NCBI GenBank assembly: GCA_963678705.1
Contig: OY783217.1
Coordinates: forward strand, 5,952,001-6,016,000
DNA from: Panorpa germanica
Lineage: Eukaryota > Arthropoda > Insecta > Mecoptera > Panorpidae
DNA length: 64,000 nt
Direction of reading: 5' to 3'
Shown piece after piece: positions 13,006-26,599 of this stretch; position 1 is the first letter of the stretch; every line of letters starts with the position of its first letter. The translations under genes were made by a program, and so were the position numbers. Below the pieces are notes generated by a model. The model did not search any database and was not told where the DNA came from. It was given only the letters and a program-made list of their open reading frames with translations.

Positions 13006-16000
13006 GAAGGTAGATGGTGAATAACCTTAAATATATGCAACTGTATTCTGATATTTCCATTTTCTACGGACGCCCGTGAACTAGTATAATACAATATATT
13101 CAACAACGAATCGAGCTTTTACATTTATGTGGAATATACTTTATCTCTTTCTATCAATGGTTCGACCACGACATCATTAAAAATTCTCATCACGATAAAA
13201 ATATCAAAAACCTTTTTTTATATTTATAGATGAATTGTAATTAATCTGATCCACAAGCATTAAATGAAATGTATGACGATGCGGTGAAATAAATCCTATA
13301 CATTTATAATGGAGTTGCGCCAATTTTTATTACCAAATGCCAATGAAGTTAATCTATTTAATAAAAATATTGACAGATGTAGGTTTACGACATTATCCTA
13401 TCCGTCACTATGATTCGGGACGATCTATTAAAGCACTCGTAAAACCACGAATTATTTTATTAGAAAAGGATACTGTTAGTTTTATTTTAGTTTTTGAATA
13501 GTGTTATAGCTCTACTGTGTTGAAATATTTATAGTCCATTGAATATGAAGTAGTTTGTAAAAGAAGTGGATGAGTATTATCTACTTCCGTTTAGCTGTAA
13601 TTTGAATCGTTAAACACCAATAAAGATTTTATGAATAAAGTAAAATTACGATAGAAAATTAATATTTTATAGTAATCCTGAATTAGATTTATTATTTGAT
13701 AGTCGTTTAAACATCAACTTTAATTTTATAACTTTTTAATGGTGCTTCTTAGAATTAGACGATACTGAATTAGGCTTAGGATAACGGAACTATTTAGCAT
13801 GGTATTTAACGTCAGCCGATAGCTTAAAATGAACTTAAGTATGCCAATGTTGTCAAATATAGTTGTCTAATGTTAAAGAGCACCAGAAAGTTATGAATTA
13901 TGTAGTAATTGGGTTGTGAACTCATTTTTTAGGAGACGATTTTTTAATTTTTGATATATTTTAAATATTGGTAAAGAAATGTATATTGACGTTTTTAATT
14001 TATTAAATATTGTATAATTAACGGATATATATCTATTTAAAGTTTGAATTTTGTTTTATTGCGTAATTCCTAAAACATTATGGATCGACGGACCAGCTGC
14101 TATAGCTTTGATGTCTAATACTGCATCTGTTTTGTACATCTCTTTTTTAACACTGATTGTAAAGATTGGCAAATGGTTGTGGAGAAGAAGGTGAGTATTT
14201 CAATTGTTAATAACTTCTATAATATTGCTAATTGAATAGAAATAATTAGATTAGGCAACTTTATCGATATATAGTGTATAGTTTTATATAAATTTAGTTA
14301 TGGTTCACAACCCAATTCTCGCAGTTTTACTAAAAGCTTACTAAAACAGTAAAATAAGCTGCTCAAATCAGACCTTCGGTAAGATCTATGTCTGACTTGT
14401 TGAAATTAAAGAAGTTTTAATCGTACTTCATGTAGTTTTTAATGATTAGTTCCTAATTAAATATTTTGCCTAAAAGCCTTATGTTTTAAATAAAATATAT
14501 CGTAAATATACATGTGTATATATATACTATACATATATATGCACGTAGAATAGCGATAAAAATAAAACCATTTACTTTAAGTACTGTTATTTAAATCTAT
14601 GGAAATCGAAAGGGATTAAGGGAGAATTCTTTGGTAAATCTGATGGTATCATTCTCTATTTCTGTGCCCTTTGATACAAAGAGTGAGATATAACGCTAAT
14701 GGTCCCTTTGAGATTACGAAAGTTCACAGTTCAAGCGTGTCGGGCCGAAGAATCGGGGAAACCCTACGAACCTTTGTAGATTATATTAGTTTCGTCAATA
14801 GAAGTCATAAAAATATACGAAACTAAAAGAGTTTTTAAAAGCTGTTTTGTTGAAAATGACTAAGGATGAGTCAGAATTCCAAAATAGCATTTGTATGTAT
14901 AAAAGTATTAAAGTTAGTTTCTATTCCCTTTCTGTTAAATTTAATTTAAATTTCAGTTATGCTACTAATGGATTCCAAAGGGAATATATTATTACGTTTA
15001 TTAACATTTTTCTTTTATATAGAGCTAACTTTTGTTCCCGGGTTTTATTGTAAAATAATTCTATTGTTAAATCAGAAGTGGGATTGCGTAGCAGCTCTAT
15101 CTGTAACATTATAGACATTTATTACAAACTCAACTGTATGTAATCCTAGCACCTCTATGAGCCACTACTAACTGTTACTCAACATAAGTTGATAAATAAT
15201 TATTTATTTTTAGTCACATTGGTCTCTTGTTTGCAAAAGTAAAACAGTTCCTTTTATTTTATGTTTATCAGTTCACGCAGTTGTGTTCAGCTGATGGTTA
15301 AAACAAAATGTTCTATTTATAAAATTAATACAAAACTAAGTCAAATATGCATGATTGAAAATGTTAGTTTGCTTTTAAGAATATCCGATTTGAAATGACT
15401 TTTTTAAGTGCTTAAAATTAAGCAATACATTTGATTGACATCTCTTATGGAACTGTACTAAATTATTTTCTTAAAATGTTTTTCCATTTCCATTTTTCAT
15501 TATTCGATATGAACGTATTTTCAATTTAATAAACATTTCTTTTCATGTCACATTTCCATGCGGGTGGATTTCCCCTTCCACTCACACATTAAATTTATTT
15601 TAATTGAATATTTCGCATCACGAATAATACACTCGTATGCAACACATTTTATCTCAAAACTAATTATAATTAAATGTAAAATGTTTCAACAGTTCGTGGT
15701 GTTTAAATGGTAATAAACTATGATAATCATTTATATATCCGTTTCCGTAATTACGTCATATTCATTAGTGTTATCCTGAATCTCCGGATGTCCGGTACTG
15801 GGTTAGAATTGAAATGGAGTAAACGTATATCTAAGCCAGTCAGGACATGCAGTTCTCAAAAGATTTGAACATTTCTAATAAGCTGTAAGGATAATCCAGG
15901 GTTACGACCAGTGGAAGCCTCTCATCTAAGGATTATGGGACATTGCTCTATGTTCTGTTGAGCTGGATTGTTCACTCTTTGTCCCACCACACCGGATGTC

Positions 16001-16315
16001 CACAGTCTACCATACAGTCCACAAAACCAGAGACATTGTCCAGTGCGCTGTATCCTGTATCCTGTTCTGCGGGGATAGGACAGCATTTATCAATCAGTGC
16101 GTGAAATCAGAAATTCTTTATTCGAGCCCAGTATTGTTTACGAGGATACATTTGATTGGATAATGCGAAAGCTATTATAGCAGATTTGTAAATCAGTTCC
16201 TCCTTAAGGTTTATAAATAATTCTTTTTTAAGTTGGTGCTATTGCAATATAATAATCTGCCTTTAATAGGTTGCTAATTTTTCTATCAACTATTTTTAAC
16301 GCAAAACTATACATA

Positions 16316-16615
16316 GGGGCCATAAATTAATAAATTACGTCACGTGGGAGGGGGTGGGATGCGAGAGGGAGGAGGGAATGTAACAAGAGAGGAGGAATCA
16401 TGTGACGTCACATGTAGCTTGAAATATATAATTTTCTTAAAAAAAAATACAGTTAAAAACAAGGTAATTTTTGTCAAAAACTATAAATTTCCATGAGATC
16501 TAAAAAGAAAGAAAAGGTCATTTCTTCTAAGAACAAAAATACATAAAACAAATGTTATTAATTAAAATGTGTGATATAACATCGAGGTGGAGGGGGGGGG
16601 GGGGTAATCTTATTG
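16316..16615 (+). repeat. G-rich dispersed repeat family A, copy 1
   Basis: Contains CATAAATTAATAAATTACGTCACGT-type sequence, then GGGAGGGGGTGGG, the palindromic TGTGACGTCACATG at about 16400, GAAAAGGTCATTTCTTCTAA, and a G13 run at 16592-16604. The same blocks occur in the same order at 49079-49397. Its closing end is not clear. Confidence 0.65.
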
Positions 16616-17793
16616 AGAACATAAGTAACAATTAGTCTGTAATCTTAAGTCATTCTGACTTAATGTAACATTTATATATTTCAAAAGCGAAGATTATGTA
16701 TAAATAGAGTCATAATTATAACAATAAGATTATTAGCGGTTTTTATGAAAGAAAATGTAAAAGAAAATTGAAAAACGTTTCAATTTAAAGATCTAAAGTT
16801 ATTTTAAAGAAAAAAATAAATAACTTCGGGATTCAGGACTGGGATGAGGTGAGTTAAACCTTCGGGGACAATACTTGGTAGTATTGAGAAACACTGATTA
16901 GGGAATACGGAATATTACTCCCTCCCTTCATCCCCTAGTGGATAGGGACGTAGACACTGCGACCACTACATCTTATCCATCCAAGTAAGAAAAGGATAAA
17001 GCGAACACCGATATTAAATTTCAGAGATTTAGTGATACGTATTTTTTGCGGTATACATAATTTTTCATAACCTTTTTTCTCTAAAAAAGGGTCTAAGAAG
17101 AACGAAAAAAAATGGAGCTATACCCAGCACACCTGTGGGTTAAATTTATTCCAAACTATAATTGACACATTTCCAAAAGTTTCTTAACTTTATATAACCT
17201 ATCAATATCAATATAAGCTTCTAAACAAATTTAAAAACTTAGCAAGTTTAAAAAGCCTGGAAACGAAGGGACATGTCGAACCTTTCTTTATATATACATA
17301 CATACAGTCACCCACCCTCCCACACGTGTATACTTATTGGTCCACAGAAGCTGGTTAGGCAGTATTTGCCTTAGCCCAGCAAAGAAACAAATTCTTTTAC
17401 TCTTAACCCATATACTTTATATACTTTTAATTATAATTTAATATTTATATTTTGTATGAAATCTCGTTTCCATAGCATAGTCGCTTTGTGACAGATTGTG
17501 GAAAAGTCAGTGACAGTAGAAACTCGCATGCGAGCTACTGGCTCAATCGCATATGATAGTAACTCGCACGATACGAATAGCTATACTGCAGTAACAGAAC
17601 TGGCCAGTTCGCACAGTGGCTCCTCGTCATTGTACAGAATGAGTTGGGAAAGAGAGGTGCATATGGAATTAATTTAGAATTCACAGATGATTTTCGTTTT
17701 TTTTTACATATATATATAATTTCTCGGGCTTTCTAGATACGTAGCCTTTTATCGCCCTAATAATGTTCTGCTTTAACTTTAATTTTACTTTAA

Positions 17794-18018
17794 CTAAACT
17801 TTATATCCCGACAACAAAAAAGATCCGTTCATAGCTACTGCTGTTATAAATTTCGGTTTCTCAATCAAAAAGACGGTGTTAACAGGAAGCGTCTGCGAAG
17901 TCTGTTGCACCGCCCTTTGGAGTTCAATTCTTGCTATTGTTGCATTTTTACATTGCCACAGAATGTGGTCAGGATTTGAAATGATTGATTTTCGTAAATC
18001 TAACCATCTCGCTTGCAC
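17794..18018 (-). pseudogene. Possible tail of a non-LTR retrotransposon ORF2
   Basis: A 74-codon minus-strand frame contains PDHILWQCKNATIARIELQ followed by LIEKPKF. A PDH(I/V)LW-x-C...AR..L pattern is typical of the C-terminal, RNase H-distal end of jockey/R1-type ORF2 proteins. A stop lies immediately upstream in this frame and no RT motifs precede it, so if the assignment is right it is a 5'-truncated, decayed copy. The similarity is short and judged from memory. Confidence 0.4.
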
Positions 18019-19459
18019 TCACGTCTGACTTTTTAGCTGAGGGTCAAAACTCGCGGATCGGTCTAGTTTCTTAAGTAATATCATGAAATAGTGGCCCGAA
18101 TAACATATAAAAACCTCAGCTTCAATACGACGAATTTTTATAGAGCTTCAAAGCGTCTAGCTGAAGTTATGACCGCGAAAATTCGCTGTCAATTATCAAA
18201 ATCCCATCTTACATTTCATTGCATCTGGAGCACCTTTTATCTACTGAACTAGTCTCCCAGATTCAAGATCCATAGTCTCCAAACGTTCTTACGTACCACC
18301 TTAAACGATGCAAACGGTGTTATTATATTAATTAGTTTCGAACATGTAATAATTCCTATATATATATATACAATATACTAAAGTGTAAATACATTTTCCC
18401 TTAAAATAGTTATAATACCCAACTCGGTGTACTAGCGGTAAATAGAGCGCTATCTAGATCTCTATAGATATAATTGGACGCTATTCTATAACAAATAAAC
18501 CAGCTGCAGTCTCATTATTCTTCACCTCGTGGTAATTTCACACAACAATGGCGACGTTGCACGGCTGCACGGTGTGCGCCTGGTATGGTTGCAACTGTTA
18601 TCACGGTTGAATTAACAACGAACGTTTTGCTTTTCTCATCTCCATAGCACATATTTACTTAAGAGCATAAATTGTGGTTGAATTGATGGCATGTCGATAA
18701 ATTATATAATACGTCATTTGGAGAAGTGTGGTGAACATTCACGGTGTTAATTAATAATTATACTAAATACAAAAAGCTTTACATTTTATACATATAGTAA
18801 ATGTAACACCTTTCGTACTTTTGTTTTATTTGTTGAATGCTTCGTTGTTAAATTTAATTTGATTTATTAAATGTTTTGTTAAAGAAATTTTGTTGGAAAT
18901 TAAAATTAGTAGTAAATACAGTGTGTTCTAAATACTATGTGTATAAATAGTTGCTTTGTCGTAGTTAACTACTTGAAAGAGTAATTAGTTTTGCATACTC
19001 ATGTTTTAACAGGCGCATTCTATTTAACGGGTAATGTTTTTGTACTACGGTAAACTTATTTAAGATTTATTACTTCTATGTCGACCTTGTACTAATACTT
19101 TTCTTGAACTGGCCATATTTTTAGATTAAAAATGAAACTGAAAATTTAGATTAATTTAATTTAGAATTTGCAATCTTCAAGTTATTAAGTTTGCATAATT
19201 ATTAGGCGTTTATTATTATTACTCTTTAGATATTTAGAGATTGTAAACTAGAATACTATTTAATGGATTTAGTTATCTCTTCCTTCGTGTATTATTATGG
19301 GCGACAATTTTTTTCACGTTATACTGATATTCTAATCTATGAGTGTGCTCATATATAACCCATTCGTTTGAAACGTCAAAGTAAACATGAGATGCAAGAT
19401 GAATTACCCTTCTAAGAAATTAATTTGGCAGTTTTGATATATATGGTTTGTTTACTTAC

Positions 19460-19575
19460 TCGTTTTCTTGTCTCGTAGTCTAGGGCGCCGGCGACATAGA
19501 TGGCGCCAGTCATATTTTTCACTGCAAACGCACCTCCTATGTTACCGCTTGTAATCTCGTATCGAATACGCGAGG
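19460..19575 (-). CDS. CadN: Single internal exon of a cadherin, probably Neural-cadherin (CadN)
   Basis: Read on the minus strand, an acceptor (a T-rich stretch ending TTGTTACAG) precedes 116 bp of open sequence followed by the donor GTAAGTAAAC. The first two bases complete a codon begun in the previous exon (phase 1 intron). Then come 38 full codons ending on a codon boundary (phase 0 donor). The peptide contains the segments RIRYEITSGN, GGAFAVKNMTG and IYVAGALDYETRKR. This is the middle of a cadherin extracellular repeat, with the calcium-binding LDYE motif near the exon end. Cadherins are membrane adhesion proteins; insect CadN acts in axon targeting and neuron-neuron adhesion. The GGAFAVKNMTG-x-IYVA segment matches my memory of insect CadN rather than Fat or Dachsous, but I could not run a search. 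GC content is clearly above that of the flanks. I found no second exon in the window. Membership of the cadherin family is near certain; the CadN assignment is likely. Confidence 0.85.
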
Positions 19576-21858
19576 CTGTAACAAAAAATTAATAAGGTTA
19601 TTTTTATGTATAAAAAGCAATGCAAGCAAATTTTGAAAAACATGGTACATCTTGTTTAGGGGTGTTATATAGTTCTGAGTGACACTGAGTCAATATAATA
19701 TTCAAAGAAAGAGATAGCTGCCGAGGGTACTATCTGTCTCATTCTAGCTGAACCGCTGTTGTTGGCTTGGCTGATTGGCGTTGAGGTAGGGGGTAAGCAA
19801 GCAAGTAGACGCAGTACTCGATACAGAGATAATGAGGACACTCGTCATCTATCTCTTTCTTTGCCTTTATCGCAGTATTCAGTCTCTTATGCCCTCTATG
19901 ATATTACCAATGTTGAAGAATTGATTAAACAATCTTACATGTATCATGGTGCATTAACTTATTATGTTTTGTATTACATTCTTTCATTGTTATTAAGGCT
20001 TATTCATGTAAATTACATTTTGTTTTAAATTCAATTGTCAAATATATGCGCTTCTAGCTGGCTTTCTATCTAATTATACCAAAACTCATGCCACGTGGCA
20101 TATTGCTATCTCTTTCTGTCGTGAATAATACAGTGTTTGATGTTTTATTGAACTTTACCGAAGATCAATGTTATGGGTTGGTTACTCAACTCATAAATAT
20201 CGTAAAAGATAGTTTACATGTTTAGTTAAAGATTTATTATCAAACAACCGGTTTGCTAATTGCTTTTTAGTAGAGTGTAGTCGCATTAGCGCACTTTATC
20301 CTGAGAGGAAGTGTCTATTTTAATGTTTACTAATATACCACCGTATGTAACATATTTTCTACGACCGTAATCATAATATGGTTCATACGTCTTGACATCA
20401 AAGTGTCGATCTTCCATCTACTCAAATTCGCATATTTCCGAACCTTACTGGGATACATGCTTATACGTACATATTGTAACAATGCTAAGGACGTCGCTTG
20501 TGTTTATTATTTAAGTTGGGAGCGAAAGAGTGAGACGGGGAAACAAATTTCATTAACCCAATATATTCATTTAGAATTATTTATCATTATTCTTACTGGA
20601 CTTTATATAAAGACATGTATAGCTTCTTCTCAGTGTAGAAGTATACTCTGAAATAATTTCCATATATTTATTGTAGTAAATTCATGAAACATTTAAAGTA
20701 TCTCTTCAAGCAGTCATCAAAGCGAGTGAACTCATAACTGGATTTGGTTGCCATGGTAACCCACATCTTTTCTCCATGTTAAGACGCTTTACCAAAGGGT
20801 TAAGTTTAAGGTCTAACTCTGCGGGAACTTATACACTTGGATATTAATAGCTACACCACAGAACTTGTTGTTCTCTTGTTTCTTGTATTGCTATATTTCA
20901 AGCAAAAGCATCGGTCAGCAAAAGCCACATGTGAATATGCTCAGCTACCATAATTTAACTCAAACCAAACTTGTGAAATTACCACATAGAATTTAGCAAT
21001 CTGAAAACGTTAGTGTGCGTTGCAGTGAATCTGGGTTAAAACATTTGTTGAAAGTCAGGAAATTTCTACTAAAACAACAAGGTGTTAATGAAACCTTTTT
21101 CGTTACATCAATATTATTTGACTTAAAACCGATTTAATTATGTTAAATTTGTAATCAATGTTGTTTAATTAATTATTCATTAAATTTTAGTTTGTAATTA
21201 TAATTTACCTCTCTATATTAACTTAACTTCACACAAATTCCTACCTTTATATGGAAATCTTGAACTCAATTAAATCACAAACTTTTGCTATGTGGTAAAT
21301 AATTAATTATGCCGTAAACTGTTACTCGGTTGATATATTTAGAACCAGAAAGACGTATGCTATCCTATACTAAATCCGTATAAAGATATTGATGGATTAA
21401 GGGACTTGAGCCCCGTATTTATGTCCGTTCAGGAAATGTACAGCAACGTACACTGCTTAATATTTAAGATTTAATTTTGGTTATAACTTTTTGGTTGTAA
21501 AAGTTACAGCAAAAAGTCATTAATAAAAGTTGTTGATAATATTATTATCTACAAAAAAGCTCTTAACAAAAATGTCGTGAGACTTATAGTTTACCAGATA
21601 AATAAATAAAACGAATTGCAGCCTTTACACTCTGAAAATTTAAATTTGAATTTGGGAAAAGTAAATGTTACCTACTCAAAAAATAACCTTTTAACGACGG
21701 ATTATCGCGTTAGCGAAATATCCAAATATGCCAAATATCAACTCCCGAACAATTTAACCTTTAAACACATTTGTTTAAATAAAATAAAAGGTAGTTTATT
21801 ACAGTAACTTGATTATTATGACAAATACTTTGCGAAACGTTCACGCGAAGCATTATAG

Positions 21859-22233
21859 CCCAGTAAACAATTTGGTGAAGTGTCCTATTTGGTGAAGTTC
21901 GAGTCACTCGTACAATTCTATTCTAACGCTTTACAAGTTCTCTACCTGTCACAGATTTTGTGTTAGTTTTTCATAATAATATTCTTTCTTTTTCCAACAT
22001 CATTCATTAAGTATTTCTGTTTCTTTCCCACATGGGTATATTTTTATTATCCGGTCATAAATCATAAACCTACTCCGCTTTTAATTCAGCAGTGAACCGT
22101 CGTTGCAATGTCTGTAGCTCATAAAAAGGACCTTTCCTTTGAACGACTGAATAGAAAACGGACACGTTCCAGACAAAAAATTCATGATATGTAATAAAAA
22201 TTAAGTAGAATTTACTCCAAAATGTTTACTGGG
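21859..22233 (+). mobile_element. MITE family B, copy 2 (about 375 bp)
   Basis: Begins CCCAGTAAACAATTTGGTGA and ends TCCAAAATGTTTACTGGG, clear terminal inverted repeats. The first 30 bases match copies 1 and 3, but the interior is largely different, as in MITE families sharing only ends. I could not settle a target duplication. Confidence 0.7.
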
Positions 22234-23929
22234 AGGTTATGTTTTAATGTTATAGTCGTCAACGCATGTGTGTGCGGTAACTCGAACATTACCGAAGTTT
22301 TGATATGTTCTTCGAGTACAGTATTACAAATGTTTGCTGAATGAGCACAAACTTTGTGTCTATACATGCGTGTTCGCACACAAAAGCTGAATACTACGAC
22401 CCGAACTCACATATACGAGGAGTGGATATTTCTAAACGAGACTATGCATGTGTCAAAGTTGTAGCTTCAACCCTTTTCTTTCGATTTACACATAAAAATA
22501 GTTAATTCTCGTATGATTACTACATAACAAGTTCTATTTTAAAGAAAATGCAACGTCATATTCATTTAATACGTTTTGGATTATATAAAATATGAATAAT
22601 ATAACATATAGGTATATTACACTCAGCAGCGTTTATTTCTTTTAAAATATTACACTTGAATAACTCACATAATTATAGTTCATTGTAAACAATACCATAG
22701 AACGTTGTATACCATATCGTATACTGGATGTTGGTTGTATGGGGTTTGTATCCCATGACTCATTAAATTGTTACTAACATTACTCATGTTATATGTACCA
22801 GTACGGACAGAAATACAAATGATAACAATTACACGTGAATCCAGAGGCTATAGATAACACTACACATCCCCAGCAATTAAACATCCAGACGGTTGTTTGC
22901 AGCATTTCGCTTACACTTCACTTACTTCTGTAGCACTTCTGTTGTATTCCGTTACGTTACGTTATTAGACAATATGCAACGTTATTCGTACGATTGTACT
23001 TTTGTCCTACATATATATATCTTTATATTTATCATATTCTCGGTTAGTCAAGTTTTAATTTTTTGATTGTATGAGTTTTATCGTTTTATTTTGGGGAAAC
23101 TGATCTACATTGTAGCTGTTACAGTTGAACTAAATCTATGAGTAGCCGGAAACCGGAAGCTTGTGTTTTAGATGCTTGACTAGATGAATTTTATTCAGAA
23201 AAATTTACAAGTAAAAACTTACAATTTTTTTTTTTATGTTTCGTATTGAATGGGCATAAGAAATATTAAACTTAAAAGTAAGACTTCTAAAAACTAAATT
23301 AATTACAGACTAAATGACACTTAGCGTAGTCTGTTTATTAAATATTTGAAAGGATAAAGGGTCTGTTACGATTAGAACCGCTAAAATATTTAATTAATTA
23401 ATGAATTACTTTGTATTCACGTACATAGTCATGAGACTACAGACTTTCTTTGATTGGTTTAACAATAATAGACATTAAACAACGACAAAAGATTATTTCT
23501 CTTTGAAGACTAAAATTAGCACTTATTAAAATTTCTTATATAGGCAGGTAGACTCCTTTATTAAAACTCAGGTACCATAATGAATCAATGGCAAATATAC
23601 AAACTTTTATCAATAAAAATTAATTTTTAAAAAGGACTTTTGTTTTTAATCTTCTATTATTTGTATTTGAACATGCCTTATTATCATATTTAATTGTTTT
23701 GATATTGTTTTTAAAGAAGATATGAAATGAAAATACGAGTATATGCGTATACTAAAATTAAAACTTATAATTTACGATTAAGGAAAGAAGAAGTTGTATA
23801 TAGGATTACATTTTGACTAAAATTTTTGGCGTATAAAGTATATCTATAATATATAACATATTTATATTTATGGTGTTTAGTATAGGATATTTCGAAGTAT
23901 TATAAAACAATAAAAAAGGTGACTACATA

Positions 23930-24150
23930 CTACGTGTCTGCAAAGTTTTTTTTCATAACAGATTTAATCTAATATACAACGTTGTGTGACATATTTTACC
24001 GATGTTTCAAAAATAAATCTATAGCATATTTATAAAACTTTTTAAGGATTAAGAGCTTTTAGAATAATAAACCATTTTAGATTAAATATAACTAGATTTT
24101 GATTAAGTAAAGTATAGCATGAATATAAGGTAACATCCATGTTTTTTATA
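23930..24150 (+). repeat. Dispersed repeat family F, copy 1
   Basis: Shares with 61700-61960, in the same orientation and order, CTAATATACAACG, TGTGA.ATAT, TTAAGGATTA, AGAGCTTTTAGAATAATAAA-like, TTTTAGATTA and TTAAGTAAA.TAT. The alignment is judged by eye and gapped. Confidence 0.45.
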
Positions 24151-25023
24151 TTCTGTATTTATAATCAGCATTGTACCATAGGTATACTGTGAGAAATCTG
24201 TGAGAATTTAATATAATCATAGTAATTAAATATTTATATAGGATACTCATTTAAAAAAAATGTCATTTACGTGTTATTTATCTTTAAAAAGAAATACCTC
24301 ACAACTAATATAATACATAAAGAATTTCAATAAGCTCTCGCAAATATTTCTTCATTTATTTGATTCGATTTCATTAAATATTACAAAGAATAAAATCTTG
24401 TTTGACGTTTTATATTTTTCAATACATCTAGATTTTTCTACTCATATTTTTCATATTCAATCCACAATCGTAATACATGTGTATAAATGTGTGTGAGTAT
24501 TGTATTCAATATTTCAATACATAACCATTTTGCAGAATATTGACTGAATTATTACTGTACATCACAACTGTCAGTCTGTTATCTGTTTGTCATATATTAC
24601 CTTATCAAAAATACATCTGCGGCTTACGGTACACACAATTTACCTAGCTGTTATTCACATCCACGAATCCGCATTCGCGTTTTGCACTGTGTGTTCATGT
24701 TCAGTTGAGATGGGGTGGGGCGCTGGGGTACTAATGTGTGGTACAGAGTACAGTAGAGAGTTTGAGGAAACTAAAGTGGCTTTCAAAATATAATCAATTG
24801 AAATCGTTTGACGTATTGTTATAAATTGTACACCTATATATTATTTCTGTTTGAATTGTTCCTGGAAAGCGCTGTGATTATGCTTATAGACGTATCCTGT
24901 ACAAACTACGCAACCTTGCACAAAGCTAATTACAAATAAATGTGGTTTACGTACATTAGCGGTAAATCTCTGATAAATAATTTCCATTGTTTTTTAAGCT
25001 TTGTAAAAATACGTTGTGTAATC

Positions 25024-25220
25024 ATTTGTACACATTTTGGAGTAACTTTGTTTAATTTCTCACGGTCGTTCATGTGAAATGTCTATTTCATCGGTTATAA
25101 ACGGCGAAACCATTCCACCTGTCAGAATACAAGTGAAGATAAAGTTGCAGCGAACTAAATTGAATTGCAATAGTTATAGAAACGTCACAAAACAGGACAC
25201 TTCACCAAATGTTTACTGGG
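25024..25220 (-). mobile_element. MITE family B, copy 3
   Basis: On the minus strand it begins CCCAGTAAACATTTGGTGAA and shares GTGTCCTGTTTTGTGACGTT, GTATTCTGACAGGTGGAATG and TGGTTTCGCCG with copy 1. The distal end is decayed (CTCCAAAATGTGTACAAATG). A short plus-strand ORF at 25209-25400 starts inside this end and is not supported as a gene. Confidence 0.7.
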
Positions 25221-26532
25221 TTTGAGTATCATATAATGTATTCATCACCTAACTCAAACATAATATCTTACAAATATTTCAATTTAAAACATTACGCACC
25301 ACGGTATATTAGAAACGAAAGACTGTACCACGATCTTGCTATGCCTACAGTGAGACAAGAAATGAAAACTCGAACGGTGAAAATAAAGATCGAGTTGTGA
25401 CCAACTTAGTGGAAGACGGGACTACTTTCAGCAGACTGAAGAAGAGGGTAACTCAGGGCTTGATTAAATGAAATAATAAATAGATACGGTTGTGTCACTG
25501 GACAGATACCGTGCAAGTTAAATTCTATTGTAAACTTATTTTTAAATATCTATATGACAGATCGCAAAATAAATTTTAATAGAAATCAAATGCTATAATC
25601 AGCAAACATTTTTTATATTATGATGCCACCAGAATGGAGTTGTGAACCATATCTTACTTTCTACCCCTTTGAATTGCCATCTCATTTATACAATAAACTG
25701 TAAAAATTTATAGATTTATTTATAGCTGAGAAGAACGTGCACTAAATAGTTTCAAATATAACCATTGTTCTTTTGAGAAACATCCAATTAAGTATATACG
25801 TTTCACATCAGTGTAAAACATCTTTCTTATCAAAAGAACAAAGAATCTCGAGTCCTGTTTGTCTTCTGTTCTTTACCATAAATTGTTGAAGCAAAAATTA
25901 TTATATATATGTAACAGTTTATACTGTACATATACATGACGTCATACCATATACATAACGTCAACTTTTGGTAAATAGAAAAACATTATAAGCAAACATT
26001 GACCTCGAACATATTGCGCACAATGTATAAACAATATAAGTATGTATATAAACAAATCTAATTGTTGTACATGTGCATGGATTTTTAATTAAATTTCTTT
26101 ATTAAATTAAGTTTATTATAATATAAGAAAGTTTGGTACAGCAACAATTTATATAAATTTTTGCTGACACATCGCCTTAAAGTAAAGTAACAGACAACTG
26201 GATCTTGACTTTACAGTCAGGGGGTAGAAGGGGTTGCTGGGTAAACGCGGGTTTTCGGAGTTATGGGGTCGAGGCGAGGCTTGTATAAACCGTAAAATCC
26301 AGAGAGTCAGGTGCTGACCTGACCCCACTATGTGCTAAAATCTGACTGCTACACAAAGCAAGACAAATTGTAATTTGCTATAAAAAAACGTATGCCGCTT
26401 TGTATTTATTTATTTATGTATATCAGTAGCGTCGGATTTTTTATTGTTTGTATCTCATATTTACAAATTTTTAAATTACTTTTGATGTAATTGTTATAAT
26501 GAAATATTTAAGCGATTATTGATTAGGCTGAG

Positions 26533-26534
<2 letters not shown>

Positions 26535-26592
<58 letters not shown>
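26535..26592. repeat. (AT)n microsatellite, about 29 units
   Basis: An uninterrupted AT run. The apparent 65-codon plus-strand ORF across it encodes an Ile-Tyr repeat and is not a gene. Confidence 0.97.

Positions 26593-26599
<7 letters not shown>

Larger units (their letters stand above)
1..19459 (-). other. Putative intron downstream of the cadherin exon (partial)
   Basis: From the GTAAGT donor at 19459 to the window edge I see no further exon with splice sites and cadherin motifs, so this is inferred to be at least 19.4 kb of intron. It is AT-rich and carries a family E repeat (798-1298), a family B MITE (8052-8277), a mariner-derived relic (11490-11798), two (TA)n tracts, a G-rich family A repeat (16316-16615) and a possible non-LTR retrotransposon tail (17794-18018). 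The stretches 1300-3480, 3520-8050, 8280-11480, 12740-16310 and 16620-17790 show only AT-rich unique-looking sequence, short simple repeats and chance ORFs below 80 codons. Confidence 0.6.

Noticed and set aside
15780..16100. GC-elevated segment considered as a possible exon
   Set aside because: All frames contain stops and no splice-site-bounded frame with known motifs was found.
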